Source: Datisca glomerata
Taxonomy: Eukaryota > Streptophyta > Magnoliopsida > Cucurbitales > Datiscaceae
Direction: 5' to 3'
Assembly: GCA_003255025.1 (NCBI GenBank)
Contig: QANY01000011.1
Span: 186,001-250,000 of the forward strand
DNA length: 64,000 bases
Positions within the stretch are counted from its first letter, which is position 1, and every line of letters begins with the position of its first letter. A program made the translations under genes and the position numbers. Of this stretch, positions 22,032-33,139 are shown piece by piece. Below the pieces are notes generated by a model. It did not search any database, was not told the DNA's origin, and saw only the letters and a list, made by a program, of their open reading frames with translations.

Positions 22032-23529
22032 ATGAAAAATATAAGGATTTTTGTAATCAAAGAACCTAGAAATATGAAGACTATGATGAACACACCCATC
22101 TCCACCAAATATATTTTCTACAGATTCATACATATTCAAGCATTCTGAGTCTATTTTTGGTGAAACATTATACATGCAAAATAAAAATAAAAAACAATTT
22201 TTATCGTAAGTGTAGATATATATCATCTATAAACTTTCTGATTGTAGACAGAAATTTTCAATCTGGCCACATCTTCAAATGTGATTATACGGAAAACATA
22301 TAGCTCATAGGATACAAGTTACATTTACGCTAAATGCAAAATAAGCCATAGAGCTCACATAACTATTTGATAATAGCAAAATAAACATGACAATATTTCT
22401 TATTACTGAACGTGATAAGAGCTTGGTATTTAGGGGCCTTGTACTCATGTATCCAGTTCTGATTTTGTTTCTGAAGGAGAAAAATCATGTTTTGTGTTCG
22501 TATACTGATTATCAAATAAATTGAGTATCAATTCTTACTGACAAAAAATATTTTATTGTGACTTTACTGTGAACATAAAATAAAGTGACTGTCAAATATT
22601 TTTGTGTTTTCTGTATGGATAGCCAAATACAAGATATGTTATTGATCTTGTTGATGTTGACTGTAATTTTAAATTCTTATTGCATTGTAAAATATTTTTG
22701 TGATTGAAGCACTGATTTTTTGTGTTTTATCTTCAAATGAATTATATATCATATACTTAATAGTGAAGGTAATATGCAAATTAACTATCTTCAAGTTAAA
22801 TGTATGAAAGAATTTGCTATAATAATAGGACTAAATTGTGATTCATTCCCTTTCACTAGTGAGAAAAGTTATCTAGTGGGTTATTGTTATCATCAAGTTT
22901 TAAAAGTGATAAATCAATAACACACAAGGACTTAAGTGTAGCTTATACAGCAATGCAGAGGGCAAAACATTATTGTTTGAAAAAATTGATCCTAGGAAAA
23001 CAAGATGGAACGAACATTGATTTAGATCATCTAAGAATGCTAGATAATGAAGAGTTGTTTGAAAAATACCGGTGAGGTAGCCTGTCCCAAGAAATAACGT
23101 TGGACTACATAGGTAGATTCCATCATAAACCAGATTCAAAAGGGAATGGGTTTGGGGGTTTTTCATTCGCCTGTTGATAATATGGACATAAAATAATTCC
23201 TACATCATCGACCAGTGTGAATAAATATGCCAAAAAGGTGGAAAGTTCACTATCTATAATTTACCATTGTGAGTCAAGAATGCAACCAGATTGAAAAGAG
23301 CTAGAAACTGTAGTATTTGAATGCAACAATCTAAGTAAATATGCTATAACACTTTTCAATAATGTATATGTAGTGTATAAACTGTATATTTAAATATATT
23401 GTTGTATTTTATAGCAACAAATTATTCCAATTGAGATTACATATGATGAAATGGAAAGACCATACATGCAACAATTTTTTAGTCAAGGAAAAGGAAGATT
23501 GTGTTGGAATCTAATGAGGATTTATTTGA
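22032..23529. other. intergenic with an unrecognised 63-residue frame
   Basis: Mostly AT-rich. The plus-strand frame at 22884-23075 has Lys/Leu/Asp-rich, protein-like composition (V-A-Y-T-A-M-Q-R-A-K-H-Y, then L-R-M-L-D-N-E-E-L-F) and could be an exon fragment. I do not recognise it and saw no supported partner exon. Confidence 0.35.
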
Positions 23530-23530
23530 C

Positions 23531-23670
23531 ATTCACATGAAAAATATACGGTGGTGAGACCAACAACAAGCAATCTCTAGATTAGAAAGAATTTGACATT
23601 CACATGGAAAACATACGGTCTAGACATGATGGTGAGACCAGCAACAAGCAATCTCAAGATTAGAAAGAAT
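23531..23670. repeat. two-unit tandem duplication
   Basis: TTGACATTCACATG...GAGACCAACAACAAGCAATCTC...GATTAGAAAGAA is repeated; the second unit carries a 13-bp insertion (GTCTAGACATGAT). Units of 66 and 79 bp. Confidence 0.8.
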
Positions 23671-23799
23671 TTTTTTCAAAAGTTAATTAAATCCACAACA
23701 TGGTTATCACTTTGTGCAAAGATGTGGCAGAGTTAAAGTAACAGCGTAGTACCGAGGTAAACTTTCAAGTTAAATTCAACAATATATCTTTATTTTATA

Positions 23800-25920
23800 T
23801 TTATTGAGGAAGAACTCTCATTGTGTCTTGGTCTGGAACAATGTCAGGAATATGAATGTGAATATTGTCATCTAGTACTGGAACAGTGTCTTAAATAACA
23901 ATAGGTACATCGATCTGATCACCGTCAATAAAAGATTCTTCTTCAAAGACAACATTCCTTATGTTCCCCCCCCCCCCCNNNNNNNNNNNNCCCCCCCCCC
24001 CCCCCCAAACTTAACATCCTCAAGGAATCTCACATTTCCTATTTTAAAGAAGGATCTTGATTCGGTATCGTAAAACCTATACCCTCGAGATTGTTCAACG
24101 TAACCAACGAAATAGCAAATAATCGTCCTTGAGTCTAGTTCTCTTTCATGTGGCCTATAAGATTGTGCCTCAGCTTGAGAACCCCAAATGTGCAAGTGCC
24201 TAATGCTAGGATTCTCGTCTGTACAAAGTTCATAAGGGGTTTTGGCTACTACTTTGCTTGGTACCTTGTCGAGGATGACTAATCATACTTCTTACCATAT
24301 CTTTAAGATTCTAGTTTCATCACTCTACAACATCGTTCATGTTGGGTTTGCCCAGTATGGTGTATTGCGAAACTATTCCACACTCGTTGAGGAAATTTGT
24401 GAAGGGTCCTAGACGTTGTTCTCCTGGTCCATCATACCTTCTGTAATGACCACCACCACAATCATATTTTAGAGCCTTTATTTTATTTCCAAGTTGAAGT
24501 TGAATTTCAGCTTTAAAAGACTTGAAAACGTATATGGTTTCCGACATCTCATGTATTAAATATAGTTAACCAAATCTCGAGTACGAAAATAATGAAGTAT
24601 TGTTGTCTATGCCATGAAGTTATAAGGAAAGAACCACATATATCAGTATGTATAAGTTTCAAAACGTCTGAAGCACTCTCGGCACCTAATATTCTAATGT
24701 TCTTTCATTCATTTTTTATGCATTCAACACATACTTGAATGTTTGTTAAACCTAGGGGTTCAAGAATTCCATCTGACACAAGCCTCTGAATTCTCTACTT
24801 AGAGATGTAACATAAACGCTTGTTCCATAAGGTGGCAGAATTCTCACTTAACTTTTTAACTTTAATAGACTAACTTTGTTATTTCCAAATGAATAAGAAA
24901 ATCTTGACTTCTGCAAACTAGAAATACAAATTAAAATTTCGTTTAAAGGATGGTGTTACAAATGTGTCAAACAAATCCAAATAAACCTTGTTTTCAATTA
25001 TAATCTAAAAGTCCATATAGCCTCCATTGTAAATTTATTATCGTTGCCCATATAGATGAATCTTTCACCATCACTTGGAGGTCTGCTTCATAGAAAACCA
25101 TGCATAGACATACTTATGTGAGTGGTAGCACCAGAATCTACCCACCGGGTATCCTTAAGGTACAAAAGCTCAATTAAGCTCAGAACAATCTGAAGTTAGA
25201 AGCATGCACTTCTTTATACGTATGGCGGTGTACTTGGAATACTCCTTCATGTGTCTCAGCTTCTTGTAGAAGTAGCAGGCAAACTCCTCATCCTACTTCT
25301 TTTGTGTCTTCTACAAAGAAGATCCTTCTGTAACATCCTTTGCTCTCTTCCTTTTCTTGTTTTGAGAGATAGAGGTGAAGTGAGCACTCTCAATCTTATC
25401 CCACTTCTACCTTTTTCATCTTGAAAAAAATGAGATATAAGCTCATTTAGGGACCATTTGTCCTTCCGAGTGCTATAACTCACTTTAAATTGCCCAAAGT
25501 GTGTAGGAAGAGATATCAAAGCCAAGTGCATGAGCAAGTCCTCAGACAGCTCTAATTGAAGTGATTTGACTCTGACGCGAGATAAGACATCTCCATGATG
25601 TACTCCTTTACATTCCCTTTGCCCTTATATTTCATCTTAACAAGTCTAGCGAAAAGGTTACTCGCCTCCAACTTTTCATTCATGGCAAAGTATTGCTCAA
25701 TTTCTTAAAGGAACTTCTTGGCACCCTTGCTCTCAGTAATAGGGCCCTGAAACGCTTCCAGAATTGAGTGTTTCACAATCATAAAGCATATTCGATTGGA
25801 TTAATCTCACTTTTCAATTTTAACCTCATTGGGATTATTCAGAGTAACAGTGATTCATTTCTCTCGAAGTGCAAGATCCAAATCCATACAATCGAGGGCA
25901 ATATCCACGGTTTCTTTCTA
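23800..25920 (-). pseudogene. Ty1/copia relic: gag, protease, integrase
   Basis: Read right to left. Gag residues P-T-H-F-G-Q-F-K-V-S-Y and K-W-S-L-N-E-L-I lie at about 25500-25430. The protease-type D-S-G-A-T-T-H-I-S lies at about 25140-25110, unusually intact in wording. The integrase core is around 24550-24320, with Q-Y-T and M-N-D-V-V-E near its end. The integrase C-terminal part, with W-G-S-Q-A-E-A, Y-F-V-G-Y and N-V-R-F-L-E-D-V, lies at 24195-24010. A few residues later a poly-G (minus strand) tract with an N gap interrupts the frame. RT and RNase H are absent. Frameshifts and stops separate all blocks. The family is close to the copia at 49.6-52.1 kb. Confidence 0.85.
23966..24006. other. 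poly-C tract with 12-N assembly gap
   Basis: Thirteen C, twelve N (23979-23990), then sixteen C. The gap sits in a homopolymer that stalls sequencing; true length unknown. Confidence 0.98.
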
Positions 25921-26814
25921 GACCTTATAATTTTTCTCGCTCAACATTAAGGTGTTGTTGACTTGCGCAGAAACATGCGTAGTAGTTGCAACTGAAACTA
26001 GATAGAGAACAAAATAAATAAGGATACTTACATTAACAAGCATGGCATAAAAATAAAACAAGACATGATCAAATGAATCAAAATTTGGGACCCATCTCAA
26101 GATACCTAACACACATTAATTTCTAGTCTGTGGATAGAAAAATAAATTATGAGTGGTACTCTCAGTGTAGTAATCAAATACAGCCTTCCTTTAGGCCCAC
26201 TTGTTGTTCACATGATAAATCTATATAATTGTCACGTATTTTTTACTAGAGGCACGTTGTAATTTGGCCAAACTATTTCTTCCTTTGGGCCGAGCATAGT
26301 TCGCATAAATAGCTCCTCGCAAACATCTATATGTTTTCAATTGAATCAATTTACACAACAGATGTCACTTTGGTGACATGTTATTTCAACTTATCCAATT
26401 TAGAACACTTGACTAAATATACAAATATTAATAGTCCTTGAAATTCCATAAAAAATTGAGTGAAATATTTTTATTTCATTTTTTAGTAAGTGTACAACCA
26501 CCCCAACGCGAAGGTGCCCCTACCACTAGTTTCTGGGCGGCCAACTAACGACATTGTGTCCTCTGCCCCCAACACCACATGGGCGCTGTAACATGCCCCA
26601 GGCAAACACCGCAGCACTCAATCGCCCAACAACAACTTTTGGACAGGGAATTTGGCAGGAAAACCTCCAAGATATCACAGGAAAATCTGAAATTCATGTC
26701 TAATGTGTAGAAAAATTTGACAACATCAATTAACTCAGAAAACCAATGATTTAACCCAAAATCAAATTTCCAAACACCAAATATGAATCAAATATTCCTA
26801 AAAGAATACAAAAA
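25921..26814 (-). other. copia 5' untranslated leader
   Basis: No ORF of note. It lies between the start of the gag relic and the primer-binding site. The stretch at 26495-26640 is distinctly GC-richer than its surroundings. Confidence 0.45.
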
Positions 26815-27230
26815 GTGATGATACCATTTGTTAGAATTAAATCATACCAAAAGAAACTGAAAACCAAATCTAGATGTAAACATCCTAAATCAAAACACTG
26901 AAAAGCCTAGGAACTACATCATGCCAGAATATTAAGATTCAAGGATTCTATTAAATGCATGGATCCATAATGAACTCACCTATAGTGCGAAAATCCTACG
27001 ATAATCGATCATAAACTAATGAACACGAATGGGGAGTGGTTTGTGATCTACCCTAACCAAATTGCCTTAGTTCCTCAATTGAAGTGTCGCCTCTCCTCTA
27101 TATGGGGATAATGGAAACTATGCGTGATTTGATATATTGGGGACTACAACCAAAACATGTCTTTATATATTGCTTAATTAGGGTTCCCATAATCCCCTAA
27201 TTAGGACAATGTCGATATATTCTCAATTAA
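26815..27230 (-). mobile_element. copia primer-binding site and 5' LTR
   Basis: On the minus strand TGGTATCATCAC (26826-26815) closely resembles the initiator-Met tRNA primer-binding site TGGTATCAGAGC used by copia elements. Directly before it is the LTR end ...AATTCTAACA (TGTTAGAATT on the plus strand, 26829). A minus-strand TATA-like box (ATATATAAAGAC) is near 27165. The outer LTR edge is not defined; 27230 is an estimate. Confidence 0.6.
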
Positions 27231-27259
27231 AATAAGCACTCAATGAGCTTACCAAAATT

Positions 27260-27380
27260 GACAAGTTGGATTGGCGCAGTTGATTAATCCATCAAACTCA
27301 TACCCTAGAGGTCGAGGGTTTGAGTCATCTTCCCTTATTCCCCTTAAAATTTGTAATGTAACTTTGACAAAAAAAATTAG
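27260..27380 (+). mobile_element. tRNA-derived SINE
   Basis: A 121-bp unit with A box TGGCGCAGTTGA (27272) and B box GGTTTGAGTC (27317), 34 bases apart. The tail is TTTGTAATGTAACTTTGAC followed by a short A run, a form seen in plant SINEs. It is flanked by imperfect 13-bp direct repeats (GCTTACCAAAATT at 27247, GCTTACTAATATT at 27381; 11 of 13 match), consistent with target-site duplication. It would be transcribed by RNA polymerase III and moved by LINE machinery; this copy looks old. Confidence 0.7.
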
Positions 27381-27440
27381 GCTTACTAATATTAGACCAC
27401 TTAGATTCAACTTGCATTGCCTTGAATAGCAATATAATTT

Positions 27441-28843
27441 AGGGTTAATATCATAAGACCCCCTGACTTTGTCTCAAAATCAACTTACCCCCCTAAACTA
27501 ATTTTTCTTTTTAATTGGTCCTCCAACTTTCTCCATCCATCAATTTACCATCCTGGCCGTTAAATGATTGCTAAATAGTCAAATGCATGGCACATACCTA
27601 TTTTTTCTCCAATTTTACTCATTATTCAACTTTATAAGCTACCAATCTCGCATGTTTTTCATCCAAAAATAAGCCACAAATTGCATCTCCCTCTTCAATG
27701 ATTTAACAAAATTTTGACAAATTTTCCTTTAGTTTCAGCAATGGTTCAAGTTTTGTCTCCTGCAGGTTCGGTTTCAATTTTATCAATCATATTTTTTTTT
27801 CTTCTTCACGAATAAATATTGCTATTTATTTTAACTCGAACCGTTACTATTTTTTATAAATCTGAACAGTTGCTATTATTTATTAATCATATTTATTTTT
27901 CTCTAACATGAATCAATGTTGCTGTTTTTTCTAAACACGAACCGCTGCTATTTTTTCTAAACCCGAACAATTGTTATTTTTTATCAAAAAAAAATTATTT
28001 TCTCCAACATGAATAAATGTTACTAATTTTTCTAAACCCAAACCGTTGTTAATTTTTTCTAAATCTCGAACAGTTGCTATTTTTTATCAATGATATTTAT
28101 TTTTCTCCAACATGAATAAATAATACTATTTTTTTCTAAACCTGAACCGTTGATAAATAGCAACGGTTCGGGTTTAGAAAAAATAGCAACGGTTCAGACT
28201 TAAAAAAAATAGCAGCATTTATTCATGTTAGAGAAAAAAAATATGATTGATAAAAAATAGCAACGATCCGGATTTAGAAAAAATAGTAGCCGTTCAAGTT
28301 TAGAAAAAATAGCAACAGTGCGGGTTTAGAAAAAATAGAAATATTTATAGATGTTGGAGAAACATAAATATGATATGATAAAAATAGCAATGGTTCGGGT
28401 TTAGAAAAATAGTAACAGTTCCGGTTTAGAAAAAATAGCAACGATTCGGGTTTAGAAAAATAGCAACGGTTCGGGTTTAAAAAAAATAGCAACATCTATT
28501 CATGAAGGAGAAAACAATATGATTAATAAAAATGAAATCGAACCTGCAAGAGACTAAACTCGAACAACTGGTGAAAATTTTGACAAATCATTGAAGAGGG
28601 AGATGCAATTTGTGGCTGGGTTTTGGATAAAAAAACATGGGAGATGGGTAGCTGATAAGATTGAAAAATGGATAAAATTAGAAGAAAAAAAACACGTGCC
28701 GTGCATGTGATAATTTAACAGCCATTTAATGGTCATAGGAGTAAATCGATGGATGGAGAAAGTTGGAAGACCAACTAGGAAGAAAAATTAGTTTAAGGGG
28801 GTAAGTTGATTTTGAGGTAAAGTGTATAGGGTCCTATAACCCT
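27441..28843. mobile_element. 1.4-kb foldback element with ~700-bp arms
   Basis: The whole unit is a near-complete inverted repeat centred at about 28150. The ends mirror each other (AGGGTTAATATCATAAGACC against AGGGTTATAGGACCC read from the right), and the match continues through AAAATCAACTTACCCCC, CAACTTTCTCCATCCAT, CACAAATTGCATCTCCCTC and TCTCYTGCAGGTTCG. The inner ~300 bp of each arm are tandem copies of a ~25-30-bp unit (AACGGTTCGGGTTTAG + AAAAATAGC). A 7-bp direct repeat, ATAATTT, flanks it exactly (27434-27440, 28844-28850). There is no transposase. Long arms made partly of short tandem repeats define foldback elements; a MULE origin is possible but the 7-bp duplication is shorter than usual for MULEs. 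Confidence 0.85.
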
Positions 28844-28850
28844 ATAATTT

Positions 28851-30136
28851 ATTAATAATAGGGTTATTTGGAAGAATATACTCTTTAAAAGTTTGTTTTG
28901 AAAATTATACATTTTTTCAAAATTAAGAAATATATATCATGTACCCACTAATTTCAACTACTTTATCAATAATTTACTAAATTGTCATTCAATTTCTATG
29001 TTGGCCGTTTACTTTAGTTTAATCAAAGTTTTTTTTCAACTACAATTTCTAATGCACTTATACACTACTCATCAAAACTTCATCTTCTCTATCATACTTT
29101 TGCGTCATACGATCATCTCCTTAATCCTATGTTTCTCTCTCTTTTTTCTTATATTTGATTATCGAAGCTTCTTTCATGCTTACATTTGAATTGTTTTCTT
29201 ATTGATGATAGCATTTATTCATCCTCATATGTATTTACATTTTGATTTATGAAATTTTCAATTATACACTTTCATTTCTTATGTCAAAATATGGAGAGAT
29301 GAGTAAGAGAACTTATGAAGTAATGATAAGTAGTCTTTAAGATGCATTGAAAATTATAGTTGAAAAAAGATTTTGATTAGACTAAACAAAAATATCATCA
29401 TTAAAATTAAATGATAATTTAATAAATATTTGATAGTAGTTGAAATTAGTGAGTCTCAGATATAGATTTCTTAATTTTAGAAAATAGGTATATATTTTCA
29501 AAGTAAACTTTTAACCGATATATTCTTCGAAATAACCCTTAACAATACGTTACTCAAAATAGAATAGGAAACTGTGGGTTTCCTAACACGTAAATCTAGA
29601 ATAAAAACAGATTCTAAAAGAACACAATAGCAATAAAATATTAAAAAATCATAAACCTAGAAGTACAAAATTTGTTCATTTTTAAGGTTTGCATGGATGG
29701 ATTTTAAGTTAATCATTCATGGTTTTAGTTTACTTCAGGGATTTACGAAACTGCTAGAAATGGGGCAGGTTGATGCATATAAATGCTAGAAGGTTGAAAT
29801 TTTAGTTTCAATTTGCTAAGGCCAGGTTGTTGCTCAAGGATTTTGTTTTCTTATTGACCATTGAAGTTGAAGATAAACGAAGACAAAGGACCGTACCGAA
29901 CCGGTTAATGGTACTGATTAAATCAATTTGCTGTACTAACTGATGAGATCGAATCGAGTTAAAGGCCCAAAATCGATTTCCTCTCTCTCCGGTAGCTCGC
30001 GCGCCTTGGGGAGTGGGATCTGTGGAAGGAGAAACCACAAAAGAGAAGGAGATTTTATAAGTGCGAGCTTGCTGGGAAAGCCAAGCAGAGCTGTTGGCTT
30101 TAATCTCTGTACGGTGTCGGGAGAAAGAGGAAGCTG
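28851..30136. other. intergenic / upstream region of RBM48
   Basis: AT-rich DNA from 28851 to about 29880 without a recognisable gene, then less AT-rich sequence (29940-30136) that is likely promoter and 5' UTR of the gene starting at 30137. No clear TATA box was seen, as is common for housekeeping plant genes. The open frames at 29808-30197 and 29943-30137 are incidental. Confidence 0.5.
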
Positions 30137-32509
30137 ATGCCACGCTATAAGGACGAGTCTCCGGCGGTTCGCGTCTATACAGTCTGCGACGAATCAAGGT
30201 ATGTTTATCCGTTGCTGTGTATTATGTTTACACTAGTATTTTGCTATTCTCACTGAATTGCTTTATGTGTGAACGTACGATAGATACTTGATTGTGAGGA
30301 ACGTCCCCGAATTGGGATGTGGTGATGAGTTGCTTAAATTGTTCTCATCATATGGAGACATTGAAGAGTAAGTACTTTTTCTTCGTCGTTTTCATCTTTC
30401 ATTTTCTATTAATTTTATTTTCCAATTAATATCCAAGTAGTTCAACTTCTCACTTTTCGGCTTCTACTTTCTTGCTAAAAGTATTTGGGGGAAACATTTT
30501 CTGTTTACAACCAAAATATTTTGGTTTTTGCCGTCAGTCCGATCACTTTTGCTCCTAGTAATTACTGCATTATATGAAATAGTTGGAAGGAATGATAAAT
30601 AATGTAAGCAAAATGTTTTCTGAACTTTTAAACCGTCAAATGCCTATGTCTTCTGATTTCGTAATTCAAGTTTCCCTTTTATGATCAAGTTTTGCTGCCA
30701 TTAGAATTATGCTCCTTTGTCCTAGTATTCCCCATTGTAGTTTAGAATCAATATCAATGCCAACTTTGGCTGAATTTCATTCATTTCGTGCTCTCATCTT
30801 CATTGATCAGGTTAAAACCAATGGATGCAGAAGACTGTGAGGCATTTACAGACGTTTACTGGATCAAATTTCGTTTAGTCAGCAATGCTAGGTAATCTAA
30901 ATTTCAGTTGTCGTTTTGTTGAACATGCGGTCTGAAGGTATGATTTTTCTAGTTGTAAGAATCTATGATGCATATATGGTCTGTTCCCATGCTTGAATTC
31001 TGAACAGAGAAAATATGTCGAGATTTTATTAACAAATTCTTTGATTCTGAAAAAGCCTGGCCAGAATCCTTGCGTTCTTTATACGCAGAGTCTAGTAACA
31101 AGGTTGTACGGCCCTCGGGCTGCTAAACAAAATTAACAAAGTCTTTTATCTTGTTCTCTAGGTTTGCCAAAAGAAAACTGGATGAGTTTGTTTTCCTAGG
31201 TAATCGGCTGCAGGTGTCTTATGCTCCTGAGTTTGAGAGCCTTCTTGATACAAAGGACAAGTTAGAATGCAGGAGAAGAGAAGTTCTAGCACGATCAAAT
31301 CGTATGTTTCTACATTTGAAACATAACATAACTATTTGCCTTTTTAGGCAAATGAAAGGGAAATGGTGTTTCTCATGAATGAATTCTCCATGCTGATTCA
31401 TCTCATCCTTATTATTTTTAGGACATCAATCAGCTGGAAGACCCAAAGGGTCTACAGTTAGAGATGCAGGTGCTTCATTGACCGATGGTGTTCCTGAACA
31501 AGGAAACTTACGCCAGAGGTAATCTTCCAAGTTGAAATTGTATAAACAATTTTTGTGCTTCCAAAAATTACACGGATCACCTCTCTTTTTTGTAGGCATA
31601 ATGGTGCTTCACTGCTTACCTCTAACACAAATGCTATCACAAGGGTCTCCTCTGACAAGGTTTGTCACTGTTCGTTAATATAAATCTTAATTTGCTTCAT
31701 GCCCTGCTTTTTCCCCTCTAATCTGTATTGAATTGAGGAGAACGACAACCACTTTTACAACAAAGCTACATCTTTTTCTTTTCTTTTTTTGTAAAGATGT
31801 CCTTGATTCTCTATTCCTAGGCAATACTGATATATATTAGTTACACCATCAAATTTCCTAGGCATCTTCAGTGATGTTATTTGGCCAAACAAAGTGAGTC
31901 GAACTTTTCCTTTTGTTGAAGTTTTCGGGTAATTGCCACATCATAATAAAATAATGTTTGCTTCTTAGGATATGTGTAATGCACATAGATTGCTTTAAGA
32001 TCTTGTTTCTTTTATATCAATAGCTTTGGAAACAATATATGCTTTATCAAATGGTTGGTGGTCCAGATCTATGAATGAACCTATCTTGAGGGTGCTTTAC
32101 CTTTTTTTTTGGAGAATGAAAGACTTATTCTGGTTTGGCAACTCGTAATGTAAGACGAACTGTGGGACAGTTATATTGTTTTAATTTTGCGAAAACCATC
32201 CAGCCAAACCTTCACATCAGTTGCAAGGGTCTCGGTGTAATAGCCTTTTATGAAGTGATATCATTTTCTCTTATTTTGGATATACAGGAATATTTTACAT
32301 CCCAATCGATGAATCAGACCGTTCATTTTGTCAGGGAAAAGCTCAATAAGGTGATCCATTTCACTGCATTAGTAGTTCCAAGAATAATTGACACTCCTAG
32401 AAATTAACGCAATAAATTTGTAATCTCTTAGATTCAATCAAGTACAGAGCATCTACAAGGTGTACCAGTAAATAAGAAATCACGGGTCGATAATAGAAGA
32501 AGAATCTAG
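30137..32509 (+). CDS. RBM48: RNA-binding protein 48 (RBM48-like), minor-spliceosome factor
   Basis: Eight coding exons can be joined: 30137-30198, 30284-30367, 30811-30891, 31162-31301, 31422-31518, 31596-31659, 32288-32350, 32432-32509. All introns begin GT and end AG and all phases match. The product is 222 residues. An RRM covers about residues 20-100: RNP2-like Y-L-I-V-R-N-V-P at 22-29, an RNP1-region D-V-Y-W-I-K-F-R at 63-70, and the family-typical F-L-G-N-R-L-Q-V-S-Y-A-P-E-F-E-S ending at about 102. The C-terminal half is polar and low complexity with a basic K-K-S-R-V-x-x-R-R-R end suggesting nuclear location. In maize and animals RBM48 works with ARMC7 in splicing of U12-type introns. 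The start is the first ATG that opens the conserved M-P-R-Y-K N-terminus. The gene looks intact; no expression evidence is available. Confidence 0.9.
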
Positions 32510-32962
32510 CGACACTCTAAGAGGGGAGTGAATCCCTTGATCAAACGTGTCTTCTATTCTTATATATGGTTTGTCCTCGTTTGCGTATCAGTTTATCTAC
32601 TATTCTGTTGATTTGAGTGGAAATTTTGGTCACATGTACATGAAATGTTAACATTTGAACTAATGATATTAATTTGCGATGTTAGAAGAAATCTTATGTC
32701 TGTTGAAACTATTTCTGATGATGATGTATGGATCTTCTAAAGTTCTCACCATTCAATGTGTACCCATATTACAATTGATGATGAGCATTTCAGTCCATGC
32801 AATCAGAAATAGTAGATGATCCCAAGCCACTAATCTCGGCCTTTAATTTTCGCACTAGTGACTTCTTTTGCTTATAGAGGTCAATTTGAAATAAATTTCT
32901 TGAATTACTTTAAAAGAAAACTGAAGTGTGAGATACCATTGACTAACTCGTATACAGAAGGT

Positions 32963-32990
<28 letters not shown>
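32963..32990. repeat. GA microsatellite between the two genes
   Basis: About 14 GA units in the 630-bp interval between the two convergent stop codons; probably in or near the 3' UTR of one of them. Confidence 0.95.
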
Positions 32991-32993
<3 letters not shown>

Positions 32994-33139
32994 GACTTCC
33001 AGTAAAACCAAACTCCCACTACCAATTTTATGAAGTATACCACATACATTAATAAATTTTGGTTAAATGATCACCAGTATATTGATAAGCCGTAAGGGCG
33101 ACAGAGATTTTTACTTTCACAAATTCATCGCTCCATTAC

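Noticed and set aside
22884..23075. 63-residue frame as a small gene
   Set aside because: Protein-like composition, but no known family, no splice partners and no promoter signal; left as unassigned.
29808..30197. 129-residue minus-strand frame
   Set aside because: Overlaps the promoter, 5' UTR and first exon of the well-supported RBM48 gene on the other strand and has no recognisable motif.
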